From: Neofusicoccum parvum
Taxonomy: Eukaryota; Ascomycota; Dothideomycetes; Botryosphaeriales; Botryosphaeriaceae
Length of the DNA: 64,000 nt
Reading direction: 5' to 3'
NCBI GenBank assembly: GCA_020912385.1
Contig: CP087209.1
Location: forward strand, 1,674,001-1,738,000
Shown: positions 23,665-34,920 of the stretch, piece after piece
Position numbering within the stretch: position 1 is the stretch's first letter
How the letters are laid out: the number at the start of each line of letters is the position of its first letter
The notes under the pieces: model-generated
Told to the model about the DNA's origin: nothing
The model's input: only the letters and a program-made list of their open reading frames with translations
The model's database searches: none
Made by a program: the position numbers and the translations under genes

Positions 23665-24897
23665 GCGTGTGAGGTTTCAGTCATGAACCTGCGGAAGTGG
23701 TCGGGGGAGGAAAGGGAAGTTGGAGACGGTCGAGAGCGGTACTCATAATGCTGGACTGGCTCGTTCATGGCTGTTGGTGTTGAGGTGGGGAACTCACGAC
23801 AATTACAATCAGCCAGTTGATTTTCTCCAGGTGTGTTCAAAACAATCTTCAGATGAGCACCCACATGGGCGGGGATGTCAAATTGGTCAACGCTGACGAG
23901 AAAAGAAAGTATATTACGGCTTACTCACTTCCATTCTCACAGCTTCTCTTAATAAGAGGTAGTGTATAAGTAGCCGATATGTGTCTCAACGCGGTGCTAT
24001 ACCCTTGCTAGCCAAGCATCCCCTCGTATACAAGACGTCACGAGTGAACGCCGTGAGCCCCACTTTCTCCGTACTACGTACTCGTTTCTTAGCCAATACA
24101 CTTGGCCAAAATATTATTCCTAGAATCTATGCAGTCGCAGTCATTCGCCCCAGAGGCCGGACCTTGTCTTGACCCCACCTCCGGTAGCGTCTTGATTCGG
24201 GAGATCTGTTCAACCCTGACATATGATCCTCTACCTGCGGTTAGGTCTGCAAAGAGAAACCCGGCCCGACCCCATCAGGAAAACCATACCACTGCGCATC
24301 ATGGTAACTTCACATTAATGCTCTGGTAATATCACGAGCTTTCGGCGACGACAGACGTGCATGACAGCTCGTTCTCGTCGTTCCGACAACATCCAAGCAG
24401 ATTGTACACGTTGAGCTGGGATTCACAGCTACAACTTATGCTTGTACATACGACAAGCTCACTGTCCGGAAGATTTGACTTCGTTCCGATGTGCCGTAAC
24501 TAATTGGCACGACGAAACATCCGAAAACCCCGACCCGATTGGGTTAGCGTGGCGAGGGGCGTACAGCACACAGCCGCGCTTACCCCATGAGGAAGAATAT
24601 TGCGTCGATGTGCTTACCGTGTCTGGCAAGTTTTGCTTGTGTAGTGGGTCGAGCGTCTGCTGCAGTGTAACCCGTGGAGATGCCGCGACTGCATCGAGGT
24701 TTCACGGAGTCCGCTGGGAGAGGAAATCATCCGGCTACGGAGCTTTTGCAGTCCGGCGAAGTGTGGCCGCATCTGTACAGTGATGGGTTGGAGGAAGAAC
24801 GGAGGCGATATAAAAGCGTATGGCATAGTCGTTCCGGACCCGCTCAAGCTTGTTTGAACGAGACTCGTCCTGAAATCCTTACTTCAGGGAATTCGCC
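23665..24897. other. intergenic, P450 promoter region
   Basis: About 1.2 kb without a supported gene. It contains the TATA box annotated separately at 24809. Short open frames here show no domain or codon pattern. Confidence 0.4.
24809..24816 (+). promoter_or_regulatory. TATA box of the P450 gene
   Basis: TATAAAAG lies 82 nt upstream of the P450 ATG, at a plausible distance for a core promoter with a short leader. Confidence 0.55.
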
Positions 24898-26579
24898 ATG
24901 GCAAGCAGCGCAGTTTTTGCCATTCTTGTTACTGTCATCTTGTGGGCTTCCCAGGTACGGCCACGGGCTCTCTTTCACTTCCCATTTAATCACGCTCACC
25001 CGCGTTGAAACACGATCTGACCACATCTCCATAAGGCTCTCATCCGTGGCGTTTCCGGCCCTCTTCGCAAAGTCCCCGGTCCCTGGTACGCGCCGTTCAC
25101 CAATCTTCCGCTCAAATGGGCCACCATCACGGGCCGCCGTGTGTACTTCATCGATGCTCTGCACCAGCAATATGGGGACGTGGTCCGAGTAGCACCAAAT
25201 GAAGTATGCTTCCGAGACCCGGCAACGGTCAAAGAGATACACCGTCCTGGGAGTGGCTTCCGGAAGGACAAGTGGTACATCAAGCTTTCCGGTGACCATG
25301 GCAACAGCGATCCGGCCAAGCACGGCTTGTTCACCCTAGCAGATAACAAAAGCCACTCGGCGAGGCGCAAGCTTCTTGCAAGGGCGTTCAGCAAGTCGGA
25401 GTTGAGGAAAAACTGGGAGGAAGAGATTAGGACGACGGTGCTTCACGCGGTGAAGAGAATGATGGACGACGCTGATGCGCATGAAGGCGAGGTAGATGTG
25501 CAGAAATGGTGGCTTCTCATGGCGGCGGATGTAAGCTCCAGGATTGCGTTTGGAAAAAGCTTCAACATGCTTGATACGGGAGAGGTGAGCGAGCGGCCTA
25601 CGTCTGCTCCTCCCTGCAGCACTGACACATCACAGGTGAATTCGTACATGAATGCGGTGGAAAGAATCGCCAAGTTGAATGGAATATGCGCAGAGCTGCC
25701 GGTCCTCAAACTCATGCGGTTTGCGCCTATCCCCTCGGTTCAGAAATTTTTCAGCTCCAACGAGTCCGTCATGGAGATGTCTGCGAGCGTGGTCCAGAAC
25801 AGCAGAAGCAGCAGCGTCGGCACCAACATCTTCACCGGCATCCTCGCCGAAGCAGAAAAAGGAAACACGCTCATCTCGGACGCAGTTCTGACGATAGAAG
25901 CCCGAGGCCTAATCGTGGCCGGCTCCGACACTACAGCCATCACCCTGACGTTCCTGGTCTGGACCATCCTCTCGCGGCCCCAGCTGCACAAGCAGCTGGT
26001 GGAAGAGCTGCGCGAGAAAGTGCCGGATAAATTCACCGATGAGGATCTGGAGAAGCTTCCTCTCATGAACGCAGTCATCCAGGAGGCCCTGCGCCTTTAC
26101 GGTGCAGCGCCCGGGAGTCTCCCGCGGAATCCACCCCCCGGCGGCGCGACGCTCGGCGGCTTTTACATGCCCGAGGACGTTGTCGTGAGCACGCAAGCTT
26201 GGTCCCTCCATCGCAACCCAGACATCTGGAAAGACTCCGAGGAGTGAGTCGTAATACACGAAAAGCTTCAATCTGTGGGACCCTCAGAGAGCGTCCGGCT
26301 AACCGCTTGTATTGCAGATTCGATGTTACGCGGTGGCTCCCGGGCGCCAAGCTGACGGATACGATGAGGAGCTCGTTCAGTCCGTTCGGTTGGGGCTCCA
26401 GGATGTGCCTTGGCATCCACATTGCGGAGACGGAGTTGAGGCTGGGCACGGCTACGTTCTTCAAGCTGTATCCGGCGGCCGGGCTTGCACCGTCCACGAC
26501 GCCCGAGAGCATGACGCCGGAGAATTTCTTCATCATCAACCCGAAAGCCCATCAGTGCAAAGTCCTGCTCAAGCGTTAA
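24898..26579 (+). CDS. Cytochrome P450 monooxygenase
   Basis: Haem-thiolate monooxygenase, probably ER-anchored. Four exons (24898-24954, 25036-25584, 25636-26243, 26318-26579) give 491 residues. The N-terminal membrane anchor is short (AVFAILVTVILWAS). Then follow the proline-rich hinge KVPGPWYAP, the YGDVVRVAPNEV block, HSARRKLLARAFS (helix C region), the I-helix oxygen-binding motif AGSDTTA, the ExxR motif in QEALRLYGAAPG, FDVTRWLP in place of the PERF segment, and the haem loop FGWGSRMCLG with its Cys ligand. The second intron is 51 nt and in frame with no stop, so retention would insert 17 residues after LDTGE; I remove it because gtgagc and cacag are good splice sites. Sequence style resembles P450s of secondary metabolism, but no PKS, NRPS or terpene synthase is nearby. 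Substrate unknown. Confidence 0.92.
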
Positions 26580-27974
26580 CCAGGTCACGGTGAGGCTCGT
26601 CTTGCTTTCTCTTTGCTTGGCCGGGTAGATCAGGGGCCGCATGTTGGTTGTGGAGGTTCTTCATACGGCTTTTCAGAATTTGCTTAGCGTTGGAGCCTGT
26701 GGCCTCTTCTCCCTGAGTCTTGCATGTCTGGGAGTGAGAGAATTTTGATCCTCCGAATTACTCAGTTTAACCGAACTCCTCGACAAGAATGAAGATGCGA
26801 TTTCGGTTTGTTTGCACCGCAAATATGTTTCCTCCGCTGTCAGAAAAGACTGCAGCTCACCATTTCGACATCCACACAGCCATTCTTGGCAAGACAATGA
26901 GCAGGCATTGGCGTAGCGGCAGATGAGCTGCCAGGGCGTAGCGAGAACGATGTTCGATATGCGACCGTTCCGCCGGCACCGCGATCCCCATCACGACGTC
27001 GGAGTCAGGCATCTCTCCCGAAGAGAAAGCAGACCCCACGATGCCTGCCGAGCGTGCCCAGGCTCGGGCCAAACGGGCCGAGTGCCTTTACTCTTCCGGC
27101 ACCGAAGTGCCATTGGATATGTTTCAAGACGCGACCCTAATACGAAGGATCGGCGGTCTTCTTCTGAGCAAAAGTCAGCCGGGTTGACCTGCGCATCGAT
27201 GCTGATTCCTCCAGCTCCGCCAACATCTCTCTCGCTTTTTGCCGTCTTGAACCGTTCCAGGCCTCCAGCGCCCCGTGCACTCGGTAGTTGGAATACTCCG
27301 AACAGATCTATTCGATTCTTGTTCCTGCATGCTCCGTGCGAGTCGTCCTCCCGGTTCCGCGGAATACGTCCACTGCACCAGCTTCAGCTGTCAAAGCAGC
27401 AAAGATTGACGTTGCCTCTGGAACTTACTCCCGATTGCTACGAAGTTAGGCCTCTGCCAAATCTTAGCGTGCTGTTCAGGCTGCTTTCCTTTTCGGGGCA
27501 CAATGTAGCTCAGGCCCTCGGCTTCACGGCACGAATACTGCCTTTTCTGCCCCATTCAACTGCACCCAAGCGCAGTGCTGCCTGCACCAGCCAGTGATGA
27601 GCATAAAACCAAGTCTTTATCTTAATTCCAGGCAGTACGGGGCATTTGTCAAGCTTAACCAGGGGGCCAGGGCCCAAGCCAAGCCCGTTGATTCGGCCAC
27701 ATCCTACAGGAAGCCGCAGAACAAAGCCAAGAGGCGTCTGAATCGGAGGGCCAGATGCATCTGACTAGCGAGGCGGTTGCAATCACAGCAAGGCTGCAGC
27801 AGAGTCCAAGACCGCAGTCTTGGGTCCCACCTCCTGCTTTGGAGCAAAGATGTGCCAAACGCTAATTTATATGAAAACCCGTCTGCTCCGCTCCGGACTT
27901 TGGAGGCTACCTCTCGACCGTTGGCTAGCCGGTTGCTCTGAACTCTCAGGTTCGCCAATCTCCTGCTCGACACC
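26580..27974. other. intergenic
   Basis: About 1.4 kb upstream of the CFEM receptor gene. A 224-codon open frame (26923-27597) is Arg/Pro/Ser-rich with no domain and is not accepted as a gene. A TATA-like TTTATATG lies near 27865, about 105 nt before the receptor ATG. Confidence 0.4.
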
Positions 27975-29741
27975 ATGCGGCTCCTTCGCGTCTTCCTGGG
28001 ATTGGCCGTTCTCCTTACCTATTCGGCGTGCGTGCTGGCCCAAGTGTCAGCCATACCGACATGCGGCGTGAGTTTCCTCGCTACCAGAACTCTACTCTTG
28101 CTAGCTGGTGGCGATGTTGACGGTGATCCTCTCTAGAAACTCTGTCTCTTCAAAGCACTGCAAACGCAGTCAGAATGCCCAGTCACCGACCAAGCGTGTA
28201 TTTGCCAAAACAAGCATATCGCCGCAAACGTTACGGCATGTGTCGCTGTCTCGTGTACTCGCCGAGAGGCGCTGAGTATGTACATCCAAAAGCGGAAACA
28301 GTGTAGAGTTTTGCGGCTAACTCACGGATCAGCATACGCGAACATCTCCAAGACCACCTGTGGCGTTGAGAAGGAAGATAGGACGGCGCTCCCTATCTAC
28401 CCAGCGGCTGTGCTTCTGGTGTGCACAACGGTCATTGTATGGATGCGAATGTGGGCGAGAAAGGTATCAGCTGGATTTTGGTGGGATGATTGGGTTATCT
28501 TCGCGACCTGGGTGAGTTTTGCCTGCGGAGGCAGAGGAAGCAGCTTGAGCTGACTTTGAATAGGTCGTTCTAGTACCTTTCTCAATTCTCGGTATCTTCA
28601 GTAAGTACCGCTTCCTGCATTCCACCATACGGAGACCTGTCGAGCCGAAGCTCACAAATTCACAGTGGGAGTCAAAGGACTTGGAAAACACGTCTGGGAC
28701 ATTCCATTCGACAAGCTTACCCAGATAATGAAGGTTTGCACTACTCTTTCCCAGCATTTTAACAGAACATTGCTGACGAGAGCCATGCAGATCTACTACT
28801 TCGACGAGTCACTGTACCTGGTCATATCTGCTGGCTACAAGATCGGCATTCTGTTGTTCTTGCTCCGTATCTTTCCGGCGAAGGGCTTCCGAACGATCAC
28901 CTATGGTGTTATCGGATTTAATGTGGCCTGGGGAATTGCAAGTGTCTTCATGACAATCTTCCAATGCATCCCTATTCGAAAGGCGTGGGATTGGGAACAC
29001 ATTGTTCCTGGAAGGTGCAACAACATCCATGTTCAAGCCTGGACTGCTGCAGCCATGGGGATATTCTTGGACCTTGTCATCCTCGTCCTCCCTATCCCTG
29101 AACTATTGAAGCTTCAGCTGAACACAAAGAAAAAACTGGGGCTACTGGCGATGTTCAGCGTGGGTATCTTGTGAGTGCTCTGGTGTTCTCCACCGCCGAG
29201 GATCATGTTCTGACGGACGAACAGCATCACCATCGCCTCCATCATCCGCCTGCAGACCCTTGTCCATTTCTCGAACAGTCATGATCCCACATGTGAGTAT
29301 TCGTCATCCCGCATCCTGATTTCTCAAGCAGACGACTGACTTGAGGCAGGGGACAACATTCCCGCAACGTATTGGACAGCCATCGAGATGAACGTCGGAG
29401 TGTCCTGCGCCTGCATGCCCGCGCTCCGCCCGCTCCTGAAGGGGGCGTTCCCCAAGCTGGGAACACTGTTCTCCTCCAGCAAAGGCGCCACCGGAAACAC
29501 TTCCAACAGCTCGGGCACGATCGAGCGGATCAAGCAACGGCAGGGAGCGCTGAGGATGGAGGAAGGAAGCGCCGGTCACTCGTATCGCAGTGACGGCACG
29601 ATTGACACCAAGTCCGACACCACTGTCGTGGAGTTGTCCCACATGGACACCAGGACCGGGGCGCAATCGGACATGCATGACGTTTCGTGGGATGCCGACA
29701 GCTCCAGAGGGATTGTGGACAGGAAAGACAACGTTTTCTAG
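27975..29741 (+). CDS. CFEM-domain PTH11-type seven-helix receptor
   Basis: Predicted plasma-membrane receptor of the PTH11 class, which senses surface cues in filamentous ascomycetes. Eight exons (27975-28067, 28137-28275, 28333-28511, 28564-28600, 28666-28733, 28791-29170, 29225-29292, 29350-29741) give 451 residues. Signal peptide: residues 1-22. The CFEM domain spans about 27-90 with eight cysteines at 30, 34, 45, 52, 54, 66, 71 and 87 and an Asp between Cys45 and Cys52, the residue that binds haem iron in characterised CFEM proteins. Seven hydrophobic segments follow, with family motifs WWDDWVIFATW after helix 1, FDESLYLVISAGYKIGILLFLLR, FxCxPIxxxW-like FQCIPIRKAWDW, and GIFLDLVILVLPIPEL. 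The cytoplasmic tail from about residue 350 is Ser/Thr-rich and hydrophilic. Exon boundaries fall at the usual short-intron positions and all phases agree. Confidence 0.92.
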
Positions 29742-30789
29742 TGTTGTACATAGCAGTCATTCATTTTGATACCCTCCTTCCATCGCGCAAAGCCCGACTG
29801 CGTAGCCCCGAAGCAAAACAGGAAGCGTTCGAGCGCAAGACTCATGCGTCGTCCAAAAAGGACAAGGTGGACGACGATCAAGAGATGCGGAGAGAGACCC
29901 CTGGAGCGTGCATCCGATACGGCATCATCCGCCTCGCAGCGGTAGAGCGCACGGCGAGTCGCAGACGTAGAATCTGCTCAGTGCGCCCAATCAGCAGGTG
30001 TAGGTTTTAAGCTTGCCAAGTGCCAAGTGGACGTAGGGCCGACAGAAGGGATGGGGAAGCTTGGAACAGCCTTCTTCGCCCATCTGGAGCGAGTCAGGGC
30101 AAGGTCCGAATGTGAACGGCGGCACACTTGGCTTGGTGATTCTGGTAGAAGAAGGGCTGGATCAAAGCCATTGCCGGCGGGAATTGAGGCGAAGGATCTG
30201 CGAGGACACGCTGGAGAGCGGCGTCTGGGGCGAGTACTTAGCGCGCCGTTGGGGCGGTGTTTGTGACAGCGGTGCGGGCCGGCAGACAGTTGCCAAGCGG
30301 CGCTCCCAAAAAGAAAAACAGGGAGCTGGAGCCAGGCGGCGCTCCAAGACCACCGCAACGCCAGTTCGCCCATCCACATGCACCGGAAGGAGGCGGCGTC
30401 CAGGCACAGAGTTGCGGAGGATCTCGACCCCCTGCACGACGCCTAACTTTCTCGACCGAACAGGCACAGCAGTTACACAAAAAACGCCCGGCCAAGATTC
30501 AATTTCGCTCTACGAAGGATTGACGCTCGCATCAGGGGCACGCGCACACCGGCTTCCTCGCTCTCCTCTCAGAATGCGGCGGCACAGCAGCCAGAGCGTT
30601 CCGGAGATGAGCACGCCGGCGACGATCAGCAAGCCAGCCCGCCATGCTGCTTGCGAGAAAAGGGACACCATGGGATGACTCGCTTGCCTCGATTTATACA
30701 CGCTGCTGCCCGGTCTCTGTGTGCGTCGTTGATTAGACGCCGAGGTCTTTCGTACTCTCAGTCATTCGTTATTCTACACGGCCGTCACG
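29742..30789. other. intergenic
   Basis: About 1 kb between the receptor and GMC genes. Open frames overlap on both strands but have no domain, and none has credible splice structure. No repeat seen. Confidence 0.4.
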
Positions 30790-32869
30790 ATGCAGGGAAG
30801 AGGCATGAAAAGCCTCTTTGTGCTCTTGACCGCGATCGCGGGTGCAGTGTGCGTCAACCCCGGGCCTGGACAAGACCAACCCTCGTACTGACCGCCTGCC
30901 CAGCGAAGCGAGCCACGCGCACCACCAACACAACCACCATCACCAACACGCCGCGCGCCAGGCCTCCAACACCACCGCGCTCGAGGACTATGAATATGTT
31001 GTCGTCGGCTCCGGGCCCGGCGGCGGCCCGCTTGCAGCACGGCTGGCCATGGCCGGCTACAGGACGCTGCTGATCGAGGCGGGCGACGACCGCGGCGACG
31101 ACCTCAAGGAGATCGTGCCGGCCTTCCACGGGCAGTCGTCCGAGTACGAGCCGATGCGGTGGGACTTCTGGGTGCGCCACTACGACGACGACGCCCGGCA
31201 GGCGCGCGACAGCAAGTGCACGTACGACACGCCGTCGGGCGAGCTCTACGCCGGGCTGTCGCCGCCCGCCGGCTCGACCATGAAGGGCGTGCTGTACCCG
31301 CGAGCCGGCACGCTGGGCGGCTGCGGCTCGCACAACGCCATGGTGACCATCTACCCGCACGAGCAGGATTGGGAGCACCTGGTCGAGCTCACCGGCGACG
31401 ACTCGTGGAGCGCCGCCAACATGCGCAAGTACTTCGAGCGCATCGAAAACGTCGAGTACCTTCTGGGCAACAGCCTGGTCGGCCACGGCACCGACGGCTG
31501 GCTGACTACCGGGACGACTGATCTGACGCTAGTGCTAGAGGATGCAAAGCTGCTGCAGATGGTCGTAGCCGCCGCCACTGCGCTAGGCCGCAATGTCATC
31601 GAGAGCCTGCTCACCACCGTCACCGGCATTGGCGCCCTGCTGCTGCGCGACGTCAATATCCCCGGGAAGCAGCGAGACCGGTCCGAGGGCCTCTACCAGG
31701 TGCCGCTGGCCATCAAGAACTACGCCCGCAACGGCCCGCGCGACTTCGTGCTCGCCGTCGCCAACTCGGGCAAGTACCCGCTGGACATCCGCACCAACTG
31801 CTTCGCCACCAAGATCCGCTTCGAGGACGACGCCGCCTCCGGCCAGCCGCGCGCCGTGGGCGTCGACTTCCTGGACGGCGAGGCTCTGTACCGCGCCGAC
31901 CCGCGCGCCGCCAGCGCCGCCGCTGGAGTCCCCGGCAGCGTCAACGCCACGCGCGAGGTCATCGTCTCCGGCGGTGTCTTCAACACGCCCCAGCTGCTCA
32001 AGCTCAGCGGCATCGGCCCCAAGGACGAGCTCGACTCGTTCGGCATCCCCGTCGTCAAGGACCTCCCCGGCGTGGGCACCAACCTGCAGGACCGCTACGA
32101 GGTGCCCACGACCATCAAGTTCGACGGCAACTTCACCGTCATCGAGGACTGCACCTACGGCCAGCCCGGCGACCCGTGCCTGGAGCGCTACCTCGAGTCC
32201 TCCGTCTTCAAGGGCGTCTACGGCAGCTCCGGGCTGGCCCTCTCCGCCATCATGCGGTCCAGCCAGCTCTCGTCGACCGACCCGTCCGACCTCATCCTGC
32301 TCGGCGTGCCCGCCAACTTCGCCGGCTACTTCCGCGGCTACTCCGACTTCGCCGTCGCCGACTCGTCGCACTGGTCGTGGCTGACGCTCAAGGCGCACAC
32401 GCGCAACCGCGCCGGCTCCGTCACGCTGCGCAGCGCCGACCCGCTCGACACGCCGCGCATCTCGTTCCGCTACTTCGACGAGGGCGACCGCGCGGCCGGC
32501 GAGGACGAGGCCGACCTGCAGGCCGTCTACGAGGGCGTGCAGTTCGCGCGCAAGATCTACGCGTCCATGGCGCCCACCATCGGCGCCTGGGCCGACGTCC
32601 GCCCCCCCTCCCGCGACGAGGCCGCCACCAAGCAGTTCATCAAGGACGAGGCCTGGGGCCACCACGCCAGCTGCACCGCCCCCATCGGCGCCGACGGCGA
32701 CCCCATGGCCGTGCTGGACGGCGACTTCAGGGTCAGGGGCGTCGCCGGCCTGCGCGTCGTCGACGCGTCCGCCATGCCCAGGATTCACGGCTTCTTCATC
32801 GCGTCGAGCGTGTACATGTTCAGCGAGAAGGCCGCCGACGTGATCATCGCGGAGGCGAAGAAGGCGTGA
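30790..32869 (+). CDS. Secreted GMC-family oxidoreductase
   Basis: FAD-dependent glucose-methanol-choline oxidoreductase (alcohol, sugar or aryl-alcohol oxidation). Exons 30790-30848 and 30904-32869 give 674 residues. The 55-nt intron (gtgcgt donor, ctgac branch, gcccag acceptor) joins a signal peptide (MKSLFVLLTAIAGAVEA within the first 22 residues) to a His/Gln/Asn-rich linker and then the FAD dinucleotide motif VVVGSGPGGGPLAARLA. Later blocks are GTLGGCGSHNAM, the second GMC signature GGVFNTPQLLKLSGIGP, and the C-terminal catalytic region WGHHASCTAPIG with RIHGFFIASSVYMFSEKAAD. An unspliced start inside the intron at 30842 would lose the signal peptide. The exon is strikingly GC-rich, with nearly all third positions G or C, which creates long antisense open frames. 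Substrate cannot be told from sequence. Confidence 0.92.
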
Positions 32870-33388
32870 GCGGATAGGCTAGGTTGACCGAGATAGTAGT
32901 TGTAATGTGTATTGGAGCCCGCTGGGCTGTCACGTCTGCTGCGTTGAGTGATGGAGAGTGAATCGTGATGATCCCACTGTGCCGAACTTTAACTTTTTAA
33001 AACGTTATTTAGGTGGTTAGAAACATTAGGAAGGTTAGGAGGTTTGGATGGTTGGTTGTTGGAATTCTCCAGAATATATCTTGGGAGTCGTGTATCTATG
33101 GGGGTGCCGAGTGGCCCCCTGGCATACTTTAGAGGGCGGAGATTAGATGCTTGGTCGGTTGACCTGTATTCTCGGAGGGAGAGGCGGGAGGTCGCACAGG
33201 GTGTAGCTTCTGATTGGGATGAAAAGTGGTGTGGCTTGCATGCGGCTGACCTGCTAACAAGTGAGCCCGCACTTCGCCCCAAGCCAGCCTTACGCTTGAA
33301 GGCAACATAGCCACCTTGCACAGCTCTTTTAACTCCCGTACCTCAAGGTTTGGTGCCGTAGCACTTTCGATTCACTCGAAACCACACC
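32870..33388. other. intergenic
   Basis: About 0.5 kb. A short AT-rich stretch near 32985-33060 follows the GMC stop and probably includes its 3' UTR end. No gene seen. Confidence 0.4.
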
Positions 33389-33871
33389 ATGGCTTTCAAA
33401 CAACAAGATTGCAAAAGTTCAACTACCTGTCACAAGCCCGTCACACGACTCGCGAAGCTGCTGCGAACCAAGATCGATCCATCGTCACCCTCCTTTTGCT
33501 CACAATGCAAGGCTATGGGCCTACCTGCTACCATATCAGCTGCTTTCCTCGATGACATCTATCACATACGCGGGTTGGAGCTTGCAAGGCCAACAAGGCT
33601 GAAACGAAAAATCGCCCTCTTTGAATGCAATATCTGCTGGCTGTTCAAGGTTCTTCTGCCCCAATCTCACGAGCCATCGAATCCTGGGAGTCAAGTCTAT
33701 TACCTGCATGCCTACTCATGGGAATACCTGGCCAACGTCTGCGTACCCATTGAGACACAGGCTCGTCTGGAGTCTCTGAAAGCCGTCATAAACGGACGTT
33801 TCTTGGCGAGGGAGGGCTTCCTCAACGAAACCGGATGCATCATTGAACTCGCACCACATTTTCCAATGGAC

Positions 33872-33902
33872 AACGATACGATCAGATGCGTGTTCGAGTT
33901 GC
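33872..33902 (+). repeat. 31-bp direct repeat, left copy
   Basis: Identical to 35081-35111 except for one base (G here, A there). It encodes NDTIRCVFEL in the same frame as the right copy and flanks the segment that splits the HET gene. Confidence 0.85.
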
Positions 33903-34335
33903 GTCAGGGCTTCTTGGTGTGCGCGACGGGATGTAGCTGTCAATGCGATCGTGCACAGGTTCGGAAGGACCAGTTTGAGATGATTGATGGGCTGGTGGTG
34001 TTTTTGGCTTGCCCGAGAGCTGGTCAGCACAGAAATTATGGTGCTGAGTGACGCCAGTAGTGAATCTCACTGATCGACTGAATGTTTTGGAACCAGCTCT
34101 TCCGCTCACCACGTCCATCGCGGTTTTTAGGCGGGCGACCGGGGTCGCCTGCTTGCTGGCCACTCATATCGGCTTCGGAAAGGTGGGGTTTGAGAAGTAG
34201 AAAGTTTGCAGATGGCCTGAATAATTGACGTGGAGTCCTCGAGGAGTGGTGTTTGTGCGCAATCGAGATTCTAGGCTGGGAAGCTGGTGTGAGAGCGTAC
34301 CTGCCTTCTACACCCGTGGTTGCCCACCATAAGGC

Positions 34336-34660
34336 CCCAGCTCCTCCCCGTCCTTGCGATTGCCCAGCACATGTGATTGTCCACCGCGCGCGCGGGCAAT
34401 CGAGGCTTCAACTCCCCGTCCTTACAATTGCCCAGCACCTGCAATTGTCCACCACGCGCGCGGGCAATCCCATTGAATCTCCAACTCTTCAACGTCCTTG
34501 CGATTGCCCAGCACATGCATGTAATTGCCCGTCATAGGCGCGCGCGGGCAGTCGAATCTCCAGTTCTTCCCCGCCCGTAATTGCGATTGCCCAGCACCTG
34601 TGATTGTCCACCACGCGCGGGATATCGAGGCTTCAACTGAGGCCCCGTCCTTGGGATTGC
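34336..34660. repeat. minisatellite with hairpin-forming units
   Basis: About four and a half imperfect tandem copies at 68-83 bp spacing, with the shared core gattgcccagcac beginning at 34358, 34426, 34502 and 34585 and a remnant at 34655. Each full unit carries GATTGCCC and, about 28 nt later, its inverted complement GGGCAATC after a (CG)n stretch. The unit can therefore fold into a stem of 7-9 bp. Unit 3 keeps the stem with one G-T pair; unit 4 is degraded on the right arm. Confidence 0.8.
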
Positions 34661-34661
34661 G

Positions 34662-34814
34662 ATGGGCGCCCAGCCGCAACAGCAAGGTAACTATCAGCAA
34701 CAACACGGCAACCAGCACCACCAGCAGCAAGGCCAGAACGACGATGTTGATGAGCTCTTCAGGAAAGGCAAAAAAGTTGTCCGGGCTCTTAAAAGCTGTT
34801 GCGTGGTTATGTAA
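34662..34814 (+). CDS. Putative 50-residue Q-rich CaaX peptide
   Basis: A 50-codon frame directly after the minisatellite. The first ~25 residues are Gln/Asn/His-rich (MGAQPQQQGNYQQQHGNQHH). A short acidic segment (DDVDEL) follows, then a polybasic amphipathic end FRKGKKVVRALKSCCVVM. The last four residues, CVVM, fit a CaaX prenylation box, with a second Cys just before it that could be palmitoylated and a basic patch upstream as in membrane-targeted small GTPases. The composition is not random for this DNA, but the frame is short, has no homologue I recognise and lies in inserted sequence. It could be a real micro-gene or a chance frame. Confidence 0.35.
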   Translation: MGAQPQQQGNYQQQHGNQHHQQQGQNDDVDELFRKGKKVVRALKSCCVVM

Positions 34815-34824
34815 GAGGGGCAAG

Positions 34825-34920
34825 ATGTCTTGGAAGCCTATTCGCAAGGCTCTTCCCAAGCACTTCCCCGGAAAAAAGAAGCAGAACCACAAGACGTACG
34901 CTGAGGCCGCCGAGGCTTAG
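34825..34920 (+). CDS. Putative 31-residue basic peptide
   Basis: A short frame 10 nt after the CaaX frame, in a different phase. It begins MSWKPIRKALPKHFPGKKKQ and ends acidic/Ala-rich (YAEAAEA). The sequence gtaaga at the stop of the upstream frame is a possible splice donor, so the two might belong to one spliced message. No domain is recognised. Confidence 0.2.
   Translation: MSWKPIRKALPKHFPGKKKQNHKTYAEAAEA

Noticed and set aside
26923..27597. 224-codon frame upstream of the CFEM receptor
   Set aside because: Arg/Pro/Ser-rich with no recognisable family; likely chance.
30842..30903. Unspliced start of the GMC gene at 30842
   Set aside because: It discards a good signal peptide on 30790-30848 that joins in phase through a normal intron.
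31583..32788. 401-codon open frame on the minus strand inside the GMC gene
   Set aside because: Shadow of the GC-rich coding exon; its composition (Val, Ala, Gly, Asp) follows from the sense codons, and no domain is present.
24898..32869. Secondary-metabolite gene cluster
   Set aside because: No backbone enzyme, transporter or pathway-specific regulator is present in the window near the P450.
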